Source of the DNA: Clarireedia homoeocarpa
Taxonomy: Eukaryota > Ascomycota > Leotiomycetes > Helotiales > Rutstroemiaceae
Assembly (NCBI GenBank): GCA_001465935.1
Contig: LNKV01000006.1
Location: 1 to 64,000, forward strand
DNA: 64,000 nt
Direction of reading: 5' to 3'
Positions 25,101-37,577 of this stretch are shown in pieces. Position 1 is the stretch's first letter; the number at the start of each line of letters is the position of its first letter. The translations under genes were made by a program, and so were the position numbers. Below the pieces are notes generated by a model. It had not been told where the DNA came from, did no database searches, and worked only from the letters and a program-made list of their open reading frames with translations.

Positions 25101-28100
25101 TTATACTTTTATTAATATAATAATTTCGTTTTATCCCTTATTTACAATTACTAAATATAGTCTCTTTGTTTAAGATTGATATTAAGCCTCTAATCCCTAA
25201 GAAGTACTAGAGATTCTTAGTTATATTCTCTAAAGCTAAGTTAAATACTTTATTACTCTATTAGTTTTATAACTATAAGATCACTTTAGAAGAAAGTATA
25301 GAAAACAAACTTCGTTATAGTCTATTATACAAGATATCGACCAAGGAATTAAAGACTATTAAGGAATACCTTACTGAGAACCTGGCTAAAAGATTTATTA
25401 AATTTAGTTAAATCTTATTCGCTATTTTAATCCTCTTTATTAAGAAACTGAACAGATTACTATATTTCTATATTGATTTCTATATACTTAATACTCTTAC
25501 TTACAAAGATTACTACTTGTTACCACTTATCAATAAGACTCTTACTTGTATCTCTTATATAAAAATTTTCATTAAACTAGATATTAGATAAATATTCTAC
25601 TATATTAAGATAGACTTAGCTTCTAAAGAGTTTACTATATTCTATATATACTACAACGCTTATAAATATAAAGTTATACTATTTAGATTAACTAATAGTC
25701 TTGTAACTTATTAATATTATATAAATAATATTCTCTTCGATTACTTAGATATCTTCTATACTATATATTTCGATAATATCTTGATTTACTTTAAAAACTT
25801 ACTTAAATATTAGATCTATATTAAATTAGTCTTACAATATCTCTAAGATACTAAATTATAAGCTAATCTTAAAAAGTACAAATTCGATATTATCTATACT
25901 AAATATTTAAGATTTATTATATCAACTAATATTATAGAAGTGGATCTCGAGAAAGTTGTTATAGTATAGTAATAGACTTACTTAACGATAGTAAAAGGTA
26001 TATAATTATTTCTTAGATTTTATAATTTTTATAAGTATTTTATTCGTGATTTCGGTACTATTACTAAGTTCTTAATCGAACTAACTAAAATTAATACTCC
26101 TTTCTATTTTAACGAAGGTTATTAACTAGTTTTCGATACTTTCAAGTATATACTAACAAGTATATTACTCTTTCAATATTATAACTACTTACTCCCTTAT
26201 ATACTAGAAACAGATATATCGGACAATATTATAATAAATATACTCTCGTAGAAATACAGTAACAACTAGCTCTTTATAGTATTCTTCTTAAAAACAATAT
26301 AATTAGCTAAGTTAAATTACGAAGTATATAATAAAGAAATACTTATAGTTATTAAATTATTTAGTAACTAGTAAGCTAAGTTTATATCGACTTTATATTA
26401 GATCCGCGTTTATACTAACTATAAGGCTTTGAAATACTTTATAACTACTAAGTCCTTAAATATATAATAAACTTGATAAACTAAACTCCTTACTAACTAC
26501 AACTTCCTGATTATATATTGTCTCGGAAAAGATAATTTTCTTGTAAATATTTTAACTTGTAGAGTAGACGAACTATTATTATAGAATAAATAAAAGAAGT
26601 ATAATAGACTATAATAACTCTTATATAACAGTTAAATCGACTTGAGAATCTTTAGCGAACTTCTAATCTTACTAACTAATATTACTATACTTGATACTTC
26701 TAATTCCCCGACTCTTCTTATTAACTATCTTTTTAAAGCTAATTGTAACTTAAAGAGTTTGTAAAGTTTAAAAGTCTAAACTACTTATAATAATTTATAT
26801 CTAACCTTTAAAAGTAATCTACTTTTATATAATAACTAACTTATTATTCCTAATATCTAGAACCTCTATATATTATTTATTTGCGAAGTATATAACTCTG
26901 TCTCGATAATATATCCTAGTATTAAGAAAACTACTCTCTTGTTTACTAAGTACTATTACTAGTATAAATTAACCGCCTCGATATATACTTATATCTGCAA
27001 TTACTACATTTACTATAAAAGCTTAGTTCTTTATAATAAGATATTAAGATTACTTTATTCTTTACCGATCCCGATATATACCTAGGAATATATTATAATA
27101 GATTATTATAGTTTTAACAAAGATAAATATAAGTTTAACAATATTTTAGTTATTATCGACTATCTTAGTAAACAAGTGATTACTATATTATACTATAAAA
27201 CAATCGATACTTAAAAACAAACTAAGTTATACTTATAATATATTTACTAATACTACAGTCTATCTACAATAATACTTTCTAATTATAGTTTACAGTTTAT
27301 ATCTACTTTTTAGAAAAAATTTAATAATATTCTTAGAACTCAAATCAAGCTTTTAACTACTAACTACTTTTAAACTAATAGTTAAATAGAGATTTATAAT
27401 TAGTATTTATAAAAAAGATTTCAACTTTTTATTAATTATTATTAAGACAACTAGTCTGAGTTCCTACTAATAATAGATTATACTTAGTTAATCTTACTAT
27501 ATATTTCTCTTAGTAACTTAAATCTATTTAAGATATTCTATAATCGAGAACTACGATATATCTGGACTTGAAACAAAGCTAATCTGACTTTATCTATAGA
27601 TAATTTTAATCTCGCAGATACTTATATATATATATACTATAACCTCAAAGTATTATAATAAGCTCGCTAAATAATTAAGAAAATATAAAAGTATATAGCC
27701 CAAGCTACAAATATATTATATTACTTAGTCGACTTTAATATTAGTAACTTCGTTTAGCTCGATATAAGATATTTATTTACTTAGTAATTATCAAAGAAGC
27801 TCGATTTCCTAATAGGTAGATATTTCAAGATTCTAGAGAAGATTAGTTATTCTTTCAAGTTAGAGCTATTTAAGACAATAAAGATATACTCTGTATTTCC
27901 TGTTAATAAATTAAGAAAAATATCGAATAACTTACTTTTTAGCTAAGTTAATAATCCTTTACCACTAATCAATATAACTAGTAAGAAGGAATAGAAAGTA
28001 GAGAAAATTCTTATTTATTGTAAATACTATAGATCTTTAAAATACTATATATAATAGTTTAATTACAATACTAACTTAATATAATATAAAGTGTCTAACT

Positions 28101-28455
28101 TCAAGACAATCTCGTATTTACTTAATATATTCTATTTAGAAAATCCTACTCTGCTTAGCCTTTTAGTACTTCTTTCAGAGTAGTTATATTTATACTAATT
28201 AGATAAAGATAATTATAAGTATCTAGAGAGCGATTACCTAATAGCCTCTATATAGAGATAATAATTTTTCTATTAGCTAGACTTGTAGCTAGTAGTAGAC
28301 TTATAAATAGTATTAACTTATACTCGCTTATAATTTTTTATATTTATTTAACCTTTTTAATTAACTAATATTTGTATACTTATTTACTAATATTATCGAA
28401 TAGAATTAATAGACTTAAAATACTCAAAGACAAGCTTTCTTAGAGAGGGAGGTAG

Positions 28456-28748
28456 TATAACGATCCGGATATACTAAGCTCTTAAAAGTAGCGATTATAA
28501 TAATCCTAAACCTACTAACTAAAGTTAGTAAGCTAGCTAGCCGACTATATAAGTTTAATAAGGATTAGTGATTATAATATATTATACTCACCTGATTAGT
28601 AGGATAGACCTTAGCAGGCCTAGTATATATATACTTTAAGTATATAACCTTTATATATATATAAGCTCTTAAGGCCCTTCGACCCTTTTAGCTCTCTAAT
28701 TGTTGATTCTAAAAATAGTATAATCTTTATTTATAGTATATTATTATA
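28456..28748 (+). repeat. 3' LTR of gypsy family B
   Basis: Starts TATAACGATCCGG (RIP form of TGTGACGATCCGG) and is followed by the AATAT target duplication. It lies directly after a purine-rich tract. Confidence 0.88.
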
Positions 28749-30100
28749 AATATAATATATCTTTATTATTAATTTTAATAATTTATAATATATAAATTAT
28801 TATATTATTCTCTTTTTTAAAAAAAAACTTATTTTTAAATATTTTAAATTTATTAATTCTAGTTAATAAAATTAATAAATAAATATATAATAAAAATATA
28901 TTAATATTATTTATAAATCTATTATTAATTATATATTTAATTATTTAAAGAATTATTATTTTTATATAAAAATTATTAAATAATTATTTTAAAAATAATA
29001 TTAAAAAATTAAATAAAATAAGATTTTTTAAATAAAATATATTAAATAAATATAAAAGTATTTTAAAATTAAATATTTTATATTATATTAAATTAATATT
29101 ATAATTAAACTTTTATATATAATATTTTAAAGATTTATATTATTTATAATAAATAAAGATTTTCTTTATTTTTATTTTTTTATTAATTTAATTAAAAAAT
29201 AAATTATTTAATATTTTCTTTAAATTATTAATAGAAAATATAAAATATATTTTTATTATTTTTAATAATTTAAATTTAAAAAAATAATTAATCTTTTTTA
29301 AAATTTTAAAATATTTATTTATTAGAAAATCAAATTTTTTAAAAAATTATTAAATAAATAAATATTTTATATTAAGTTAAATATAATTAATAATATTAAA
29401 ATTAATAAAATTAATAAAATTATATAATATATTTATTATTTAAATTATATATTTTTATATTTTCTTAATTATTTAATAAATATATTATAATATTTTAAAA
29501 TTCTAATAAATATATATATATATTAATTTAGTTTTTTTTTATATTTAAATATATTATAATTTTTAATTAAAAAATATCTTAAATAAATTTAAATTATTTA
29601 AAAAAATATATAATAAAATTAAATAAATATAATTTATTATTAATAGAAATTTAAATTAATTATTTTAATAATAATTAATAANAATATAAAATTTTTTTTA
29701 TAATATTTATTTTAAAATAAATATAAATTTTAATAATTTTTATTATTAAAATCTTTATATTTAATTTCTTTTAAAATTTAATATAAATATATAATTTTTT
29801 AAAACTTTTTAATTTTAATAATATATTAATAAAAATATATTTATTAATAAAATATTTATTTTTTTATATACATTATAAAAGATAATTCAAAAATTATAAT
29901 AAATCGTTTTTAAATTAATTATATTAATTTAATATTTTAGATTATAATTTTATTATTTAATAAAAATCTTTTATATTATTTTAATTAAATTTATTTTAAA
30001 TTTAGTATTTAATTTATTATTAATAATTTATATAAAGTTTAATATTTTTTAAAAATATTTAATATTAAATACTTTCTATTATATAATTAAAATAACTACT
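28749..30100. repeat. Old AT-rich RIP-degraded repeat (outer layer), right part
   Basis: Continuation of the repeat that holds the family B gypsy insertion; similar to 19380-19560. No frame or domain recognisable. A single N at 29682 marks an assembly join. Ordinary-composition DNA resumes near 30100. Confidence 0.55.
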
Positions 30101-30995
30101 CTCTATTTAATTGAGTTGATAGATACTATAAAGTAGTATAAAACAAGTTTATAAAAGTTGAAAAAGACTCACTTTCTACGAAGAAAGGGCGGCCTGGAAA
30201 ACAAATAGCTACTATCCTTCTCGATAAGTATCTTAAAGACCCGCAGATAAAACTCCTATTGGGAGTCTCGAGAAACTCACTTCAAAGGACAATAAGGATC
30301 AGCCAGCCTCTGTTACTCAACTCGGCCGGAATTCAGAAGAGTATCTTGACCGCTAGAAAGAAGAAGCTTACTACAGATTTCAACCGGGGGCGAATAGTAC
30401 GAAATTTGATTCAGAGCACGCATCTAGGAATTCTCTTCGACCAAGATATATAGTATATCCCGCAGTGTACTTCTTTTTGACAATTGCTGGGATATAATAC
30501 TTTGTCTATACGCTCTCACCAGAGTCAGATTCGTTATTTTATGCCGTGTTGAGAGCAGCGGATTTTCCACGGCACTAAAGACTGGCAGACATGCGAAAAA
30601 CAAAGTTCACATAGTTACCATCACAGTTGCATTCAATCATAGAATAACAATTCTCTCGGCCACGACTCTGTTCATTACATAATAACTTAAATCTTAGCTT
30701 CCAGAAAATATATACGGCGCCTTCTTCTCGAATACCTTCGCTTTCCTTAAATAACCATGTCTCGAGGGAGTTTGAAAGGCTTGAAAGTAGGAATGATAGG
30801 CCGTGGACTGAGGAATCGAGGGCTACGTTTCAGAATTTGCACGGCGCCAAGGTGGCTCTGTTTCCTGCTCAGCTGGTTTGATTTTGAAGAGAAGCATTCG
30901 TGATATCAATTTTTTTCTTTGTCGCAGGGTTCTGGAAATTCCGAGGTTTAGTTTACAGTAATTTCAAAACATTAGCTTACCTACAAACACACCTC
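30101..30995. other. Intergenic, left edge of gene island 2
   Basis: Ordinary composition from about 30130. Frames at 30259-30453 and 30757-30902 have no recognisable content. It presumably contains the 3' end signals of the minus-strand gene that stops at 30996. Confidence 0.4.
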
Positions 30996-33900
30996 TCAAA
31001 CAGGCAGCACCCCATTACTCTCCCCCATCTTTCTCGGCGCAAACCCCCCAAAATGTCCCACACCCTCAACATCACCAGCCTCCCGCCTCTCCATCTTCAA
31101 CTCCACCAACTTAGCCGCCTCCCTCTCTCGCCTCAAGCCCTCTCTTTCTTTCCGCGAGTAAATCTTCCTCACCAGCTCCTTCTTACTTTCATACAACCCC
31201 TCCGGTGTATGTTTGCCCGTGCACCAGCACCAGATGCGGCGGACGTATGTGTATTCGATGATCGTGGCAAAGGTGATGTGTGTTACGAAGCCGATTATGC
31301 TGCGGATCCAGGGGGAGAAGGCGAGGGAGATGGCGACGACGATTACGCCTACTGAGATTAGGACTTTATTTTCGTGTCAGCGTGATGTGCAAATGCGAGA
31401 AGGGCAGAGAGATAGGACGCACAGATAAGCTTGAATTGATGCTTCAACGACATGCTACTTCCTCCAGTCGGAGTTTCGAAATCGGAAGCGTTCATGCCGA
31501 AAACAGAAGTCATGAACGAGAGCGGTAGGAAGATGATGGTAACGATTGTGAAGAGCATGATGGAGCGGCCTTGGATTACGCTTTCGTCGGCGCGTTTGAG
31601 GGCGAGTTTTGCTTCGATTATGGAGGCTTGTTGTTGTTTGAGGCTAAGGAGGTCTCGCAGCTGAGGGGTCGTTAGTTGGTGTGGATAAACCTGTGCATTA
31701 GTGGAGGAGCAACGAGCCTGATCAGAAACACCAATAGAACTTTTTTCCAAATCCTGCAATTTCTCTCTCCGAAGTGTAATGTTATTACACACCTGTTTCG
31801 CAAACTCCACGGTACTTTCTGAGACCGAGCTAGCATTAGCCGCCGCGTCCTCGCTACTCGGTGTCCCATTCGTGATAAGTCTCGCAGTTCCATTTTGAGT
31901 AGGCGACTGGTTGTGCTGTGCGGCCAAGGGATCTTCAGCACTGTGCGGGGCAATCTTCGGACCCAAAAGATTCTTGATCTCAAGCATGACATCCACCAAT
32001 TTCTTAGGCGCGTTTTCTCGTCCTGCTGGTGTATGTTCTCAAGATGTCGCGAGAAGTCTTCGAGAACATGCAATTGTTGCGTGTAGATACGAGACATCAT
32101 CCGCAGTTCCTCGATGATATCGTGAATTTCCTTCAACAGCTCGCCTTCGGCGTTGATGTTGAGGTATGAGCGGGCGGTGACTTCGAAGTCGGCGAGTTGG
32201 CGATCGGTGGCATTCAGTTTATCGAGATGCCGCCAAAATGTCCCGTATGCTACAGTTTTCATTCCAGACTACGGAACTGTGAGTTTTAGATCTCGTTCGG
32301 TCAAAAGAAACTTACGACATGACTGAGGGCGTTGGAGAAAATATCGAGAACTTCGGGTCGCTCATCGACCGGCTTAGTTAAGTCGGAAAACACTGTTGAG
32401 CATTGATTCATGATCAGCAGCGCCAAATCATAGACGGACTGAACTTCGCCAATTCGGAGATGGTCAAGACGAGCGCGAATTCCTTTGTGGACACCAGAGC
32501 TATCTGGCTTGTTCCTGCCCCACCGCCGAGGGAAACTGGTAATTATTGTATCTAGTTTGTCAGACCAGTTCAGTAGGGGAAGAGAGGCCAAACCTACTAT
32601 CATCAAGGATGTACATCCACAACTGATCTACCATAACAACTCGTGTAGTTCTAGAGATATGCTTCCCCTCCTTCGTCCCCCGGTAAACAACCTGATCCTG
32701 ATCTCTTCCATCAGTATTCGGAAGTTTCCAGTAATATGACTGATCCAAAGTCCTCCGAGTGTGAAGCGGCAGGTCTTGAAAAAGGTGGTCCCTCAACATC
32801 CTAACATCCGGCTCAACGTCCATAGCATCGTACAGTTTCGCGATATTTAGAAGATACCATCCCAATGGACCCGGCGTCAACGGTTTCGCAGGCTTCTTTT
32901 TCTCCTTCTCGTCCTCTTTTCCCTTGCTTTTGGGCTGATCCGGGTTTTGGAACGTCATTGCTCTAGCATGCTGGATTCTGATTTGGTCGGACATCTTGAT
33001 GAATTCTCTTTTCATGTCTTCGGTGACGTGGACCTGGGTTTCTAGATGCTTTCGAGTAATTTTTTGTATTTCTTCGGACATCTTCCTTCGTCTCTTGTGG
33101 CTTTCCCAGTGCAAGTACGGCATCTGCTTTCTGGTTAGGGGTTTTGATTTCTCATTAGGAATATCCAGTTACTCACGAAAACAATAAAATTATTTCTCGA
33201 GCTACCATCTGCGCAAGTTTTGTCTGGGGAAGTTAGCTATCTCGGTATTGGTGCTGAAAGAGGGCATGTGGGTACCAGGCGTAATCCGAGAGCAGTGTGC
33301 CCGCATATGTCTTGCGTGAACCGGGTCATAAGTCCCGCCATGCTGTAACGAAGTCCAAAACTCGCGGCAAAGCAGATTTGAAGACTTCTCTAGATAGTTG
33401 TCGGATTTACGATAATTGTATTCTGGAGGCTTGCTCGTGACTTCGCCATAGTAGCGCGCTATTGCTTCCTGGGATAGTTGTCAGCGCGAGAAAGGTTAAA
33501 GAGGGAGGGCCGGCGTACCTCGATCCAGTGCATATTGTTGGCTGGAATGTGAAAATGTCGAATCGCATTGTCTTCACAGGGTTCCGTCAAAGGATTATTC
33601 TCCTTCTTAAATAAGCAATCGTTCAACGAAGGCTTTTTCATCTCGTAGCTCATGAAAGATGATGTACAAGCTGGATCGGATCTTCTGAGCGTGATCTGGC
33701 TGACCGTGAGCCCGTATGAATCCTCTGGGCGGTTCCTCGATTCTTTTGCTGGCTCAGTTCTCTTCTTTTTCTTCTTGTGGTGGACGTTCTCTTCATCTTC
33801 TGGCCTTTTCCCTTCGCACAGACTCCCAAGGAAACGTTTTGCCCTCTCCCGCTTCCTCTGCGACGCCTTGCGTTCCGCCTCTTCTTTATCCTCTTGCTCT

Positions 33901-34406
33901 TTTCTCTCCTCTTCTGGACTCTTGGGCTTTGGAGAAATAACACCTTGTGACCACCTTTGAACCTTGTGTAGGATCCGTCGTTCCCACTCCACACGTCTTG
34001 AGCGATCGGCGATTTCTAGGTCCATTTTCAGGACTCGATCATCGAGGTTTTTTAGGTTTTCTGCGCACTTATTTCGCGCGTGCAGCTTCCAGTTATCTCG
34101 GTACCAGTCGAAGCGTCTCATAGCATTGTCATTTTCTGGGGTGGAAGCAAAACTCGATCTCAAGGTCTCGATTCTCTCCAACTCCTTCCTGATTCGATGC
34201 ACCTCGATGGCCATTTTCCTCCTCTGCTCTTCTTTTTCTGCCGTATCCCGGACATTCTCCAAGGCCGCCAGATAATCATCTTGCTCATCAAAACGTATCC
34301 GTAAGAACTTGATGAGGTAGTCATCCTGAAGTCTGTCGGGGATGTCAATTGGAACGAAATCCTCTCCCACGGGTTCAGCCACTGGCTCGTCGACTCTTGG
34401 AACCAT
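30996..34406 (-). CDS. CorA-like Mg2+-transporter-family protein with one frameshift
   Basis: Seven exons fit splice signals and phase: 34406-33519, 33468-33276, 33223-33177, 33126-32598, 32551-32316, 32268-31423, 31363-30996. Introns are 46-59 bp with CTGAC/CTAAC branch sites. The ~1035-residue product starts with a charged coiled-coil N-terminus including a lysine run. A MPYLHWE block, RTLDQSYYW and DQLWMYILDD blocks follow, typical of fungal CorA-like proteins. The C-terminus has two membrane segments; the first ends in FGMN, the CorA signature, and the second is FLISVGVIVVAISLAF. A basic tail (VRKIYSRKEREGLRRERE) follows. The frame breaks once, at a four-base A run (plus 32013-32016), where one more A would restore continuity. 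It may be a sequencing error or an early pseudogene. A 69-bp in-frame segment near 31690-31758 could be a further intron. Confidence 0.8.
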
Positions 34407-35292
34407 TGTATTCGTACACGCCCTCAACAATGAACATTCGAGTGTATCAAATCTGGGAGACAGCCTTGTTTAATAGCCCTGGCGTCCCACCCTCCGCTCA
34501 GTCGGGACGGGCCATGGCCCTTATCACCGACAAATAATGGGGATTGCGGCTCAAATTTCTCGAAATGGATGACGGTACGAGGATTGCCTCCAGCTTTCTT
34601 GACATTGGCCAATGAAATGGAATTCTTCGGATATTGGTGTGTACGCCCCTTGAAAAATACACAAGATGTGACAGGACCGATTGGCGAGCTAAGGTGGGAA
34701 TTGTAAGCTTTGGGGGGCTGAAATGTAAGGCTAGACTGGGGTCGGAGGCCAATCGCGTGCAATCGAAGAACAAGAAGAACGCCAAAAGCATTGCAAAAAC
34801 GTTTCGAAAGCTTCGAACGCTTCGAACGCTTAGAAACACGAACAATGCCCTTAGACTTGTGACTTCATCTGAAATTGGTCTCGCGTAGGTACTTGGAGCG
34901 TGTGCAGAACCCGTGGAGAACTCGTGGAGAACCCGCTTCATTCGGCTGCGTGCAGCTTGCCCTTTGAGCATCCAGGCCAAGCCACGCTCGTTATTGGCTT
35001 GTTCAGTGTCTCCTCTCAGGAATGTGAGATATTGGTGGCTGGCTGTAAAGATTGGGCAGGATAAATTGTTGCATATGCGCCAGCAAGGGATTGTGACTCT
35101 CCTCGCCGACCTTCTCCATACGTTGCCCAGATTTGTTGTCGTATAAAAAACATATTTGGTAGTCTCGTAGTCATTTTTCATCTGCAAAGTGAAATGGCCG
35201 TAACCAACATTAAACACCAGAACCCAAGACTGCGGCTCTAGCACAGTGTTTCCCTCCTGCTAACCAAAGTGCGTGCTTATTCTTCTTGATAT
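34407..35292. other. Upstream region of the CorA-like gene
   Basis: Likely promoter of the minus-strand CorA-like gene. A long minus frame covers 34498-35244 but begins at GTG and shows no domain. A CTTCGAACG word is tandemly repeated near 34805-34830. Confidence 0.4.
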
Positions 35293-35445
35293 ATGTCGGT
35301 TGAGGATATTCACTCGACTACAGGAAAGACATTACAGGATAATAAACTATTGTTGGTACGAAATGTAATGACCGATTCTTGACACCAAACTCAGTCGCAA
35401 TAGGGACTGGGTCATGTCAGTGGAATCGGGTTAATTCTTCTTGAT
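35293..35445 (+). repeat. Copia-like LTR fragment
   Basis: Contains GGTTGAGGATATTCACTCGAC, an inverted-repeat start of the type seen in fungal copia LTRs, followed by TACAGGAAAGACATTACAGG. The same block recurs at 44863-44912. It sits at the edge of the AT-rich block. The assignment to copia is tentative. Confidence 0.35.
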
Positions 35446-35968
35446 ATATATAGAAGTAAAAGTCGAGTTATATAGCTCCTTCTATATAAATTAATATATT
35501 ATAGCGAGTATCTATTATCTTATAGTCACTTTCTATAGATTAATATTCTATAATTACGTTTCTATAATCTAATAAATATTAGATTAATATTAGTAATTCT
35601 TTAAAAATAAGAAAATATAATAAAAATAAAGAAAATAAAGTTAGTTTTATTTCTTATTAATTTTATTTTAATATCTTTTTATTTACTGTATTATTTTTTA
35701 TTATTTTTTATTTATATTAATTAAATATTTTAAAATATAATATAATCTTTATTTAATTATTATTATTATTAATTTATTATATTTTAATAATTTCTTTTCT
35801 TTTAAATAATTATTATAATATTATTAAATTAATTAATTTTTTTATATTAGTTTTAATTTAATAAAATATTATAAATAAATTTAAAATTTATATATATTAT
35901 TATTTATTTATAATTGAAATTATTAAATATTTATAATATTTAAAATAAATAATAAATTTTTATTTTAA
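35446..35968. repeat. AT-rich repeat before assembly join
   Basis: AT-rich sequence without recognisable content, ending at a single N (35969). Confidence 0.45.
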
Positions 35969-35969
35969 N

Positions 35970-37577
35970 ACTTATATATAAGAATATATTATAATAAATT
36001 ATTATAGTTTTAATAAAAATAAATATAGATATAATAATATACTTATTATTATCGATCGACTAAGTAAGTAAATTATTATAATCTTATATTATAAGACTAT
36101 TATTATAAGAGATTAAATTAAATTTTATATTTTATATATTTACTAATACTATAATCTACTTATAATAATACTATCTGATTAAAGCTTTTAGTTTATATCT
36201 TTATTTTAAACTAAGTTTAATAATATTCTTAGAATTAAAGTTAAACTTTTTATTACTAATTATCTCTAAACTAATAAATAGATAGAAATCTATAACTAGT
36301 ATTTATAAAAGTAGTTAAAACTCTTTATTAATTATTATTAAGATAATTAGTCTGAATTCTTATTAATAATAGATTATATATAACTAATTTTATTATATTC
36401 TTTTTTTAGTAATTTACCCTCTTTCAAAGTACTTTACAAATATATTTTTAAAGTTATATAAAATTAAAAGCTAACTAAATATCTCTTAGTCGATAACTTT
36501 AATATCTAAAATATTTATATTTATATCTATTATAATCGTGAAACTTTAAAATATATTTACTCTATTATTATAACTATCTAAAAGTAAATAACTAAATAAA
36601 TAAATAAATATTACTAATTAATAAATTTCTAAGTTAATAATTATATCTAATTAAATATATAATATCTATTAATATAGTAGTTATCTAAGAAGTTAGATTA
36701 CTTTACTAATAGATATTTTAAGATCTTAAAATATATTAGTTACTTTTATTATCTAGATCTATTTAGTATTATATAAATTTATAATATATTTCTAATTAAT
36801 AAATTAAAGAAAGTAACTAATAACTTATTATTAAATTAGTATAATAAACTATCTTTATTAATTAATATAATAGAAATAGACAAATATAAAATAAAGTAAA
36901 TACTAGTTTATTAATTAAAACGAAAGTTATTAAAATATTATATATAATAAAGAGACTATAATATTAATCTAGTTTAATATAAAATATCGGATTTTAAGAT
37001 ATTCTTAATACTACTTTGAGACTTCTATCAAGCTAACTCGAAGGTATCTAATTCTCTAATACTTCTCTTTAAATAGCTTCGATTATAAGAATCTAAAGAA
37101 GACGATTATAATTATATTAAAAGAGACTACCTGATAATTATAATAAATAAGAAGCGATTCTTAAACTTTATAATATATAAAGTATAATATTATTAAACTA
37201 AGAAACTACTATTATTATTCTTATAACTATATTTATTTATTATAGATTATTTAAATTATTTATATTTATTAAAAAGAAACTTTAAAGATATATAATTTAG
37301 ATAATAATTAATAAAGTAATTAAAATATTTAAAAACAAGTTTTTTTAAAAGAAAGAAATAATATAATAATTCTAACTAAATTATCACGATATTATATAAG
37401 GATATAACTTTTTTAGAAGTAAGTTAGATATTAGATATATATTAATATATATTAGTATATATATAATTAAGTATATAATCTCTTTTTATATATAAGTTTT
37501 CAGACTTTTATAATCCTTTTAGCTTTGTAATTATTAATTCTAAAGTTATTTAATATCTTAACTAATAGTCTCGTTAT
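35970..37577 (+). mobile_element. 3' half of gypsy family B (integrase to LTR), RIP-damaged
   Basis: Collinear with 27070-28748 of the full family B copy. Eroded integrase core blocks (DYYSF, VIIDRLSK, SDxxxQF, QTDxQTE) are readable on the plus strand. A chromodomain region near 36900 and a RIP-altered LTR (about 37383-37577) follow; the LTR ends ...GTAATTATTAATTCTAAAG... CGTTATA. It begins exactly after the single N at 35969, so the 5' truncation may be an assembly artefact. Confidence 0.7.

Larger units (their letters stand above)
20236..28748 (+). mobile_element. Full-length Ty3/gypsy chromovirus (family B), RIP-inactivated, with a nested element
   Basis: Bounded by 293-bp LTRs (20236-20528 and 28456-28748) that align without gaps, and flanked by the 5-bp duplication AATAT (20231-20235, 28749-28753). 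Read through stops, the plus strand gives a gag region (~22300-24700). Reverse transcriptase lies at ~25300-25800, with eroded DNLAKGFI, VDYRALN, YPLPLI, FGLTN and YLDDILIY blocks. Integrase lies at ~26940-27600, with a zinc-finger-like part, then SDRGPQF and QTDGQTE blocks. A chromodomain lies at ~27980-28110. A purine-rich tract, GAGAGGGAGG (28443-28452), sits just before the 3' LTR, as expected of a polypurine tract. Stops in every frame make it non-functional, but G+C is retained better than in the other family B copies. Confidence 0.9.

Noticed and set aside
30900..31355. 151-codon plus-strand frame
   Set aside because: Antisense to the last exon of the CorA-like gene; low-complexity Pro/His/Leu composition mirrors the charged tail on the other strand.
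34498..35244. 248-codon minus-strand open frame upstream of the CorA-like gene
   Set aside because: It starts at GTG, has no domain, signal peptide or family-like block, and overlaps the expected promoter and the first codons of no known partner; most likely a chance frame.
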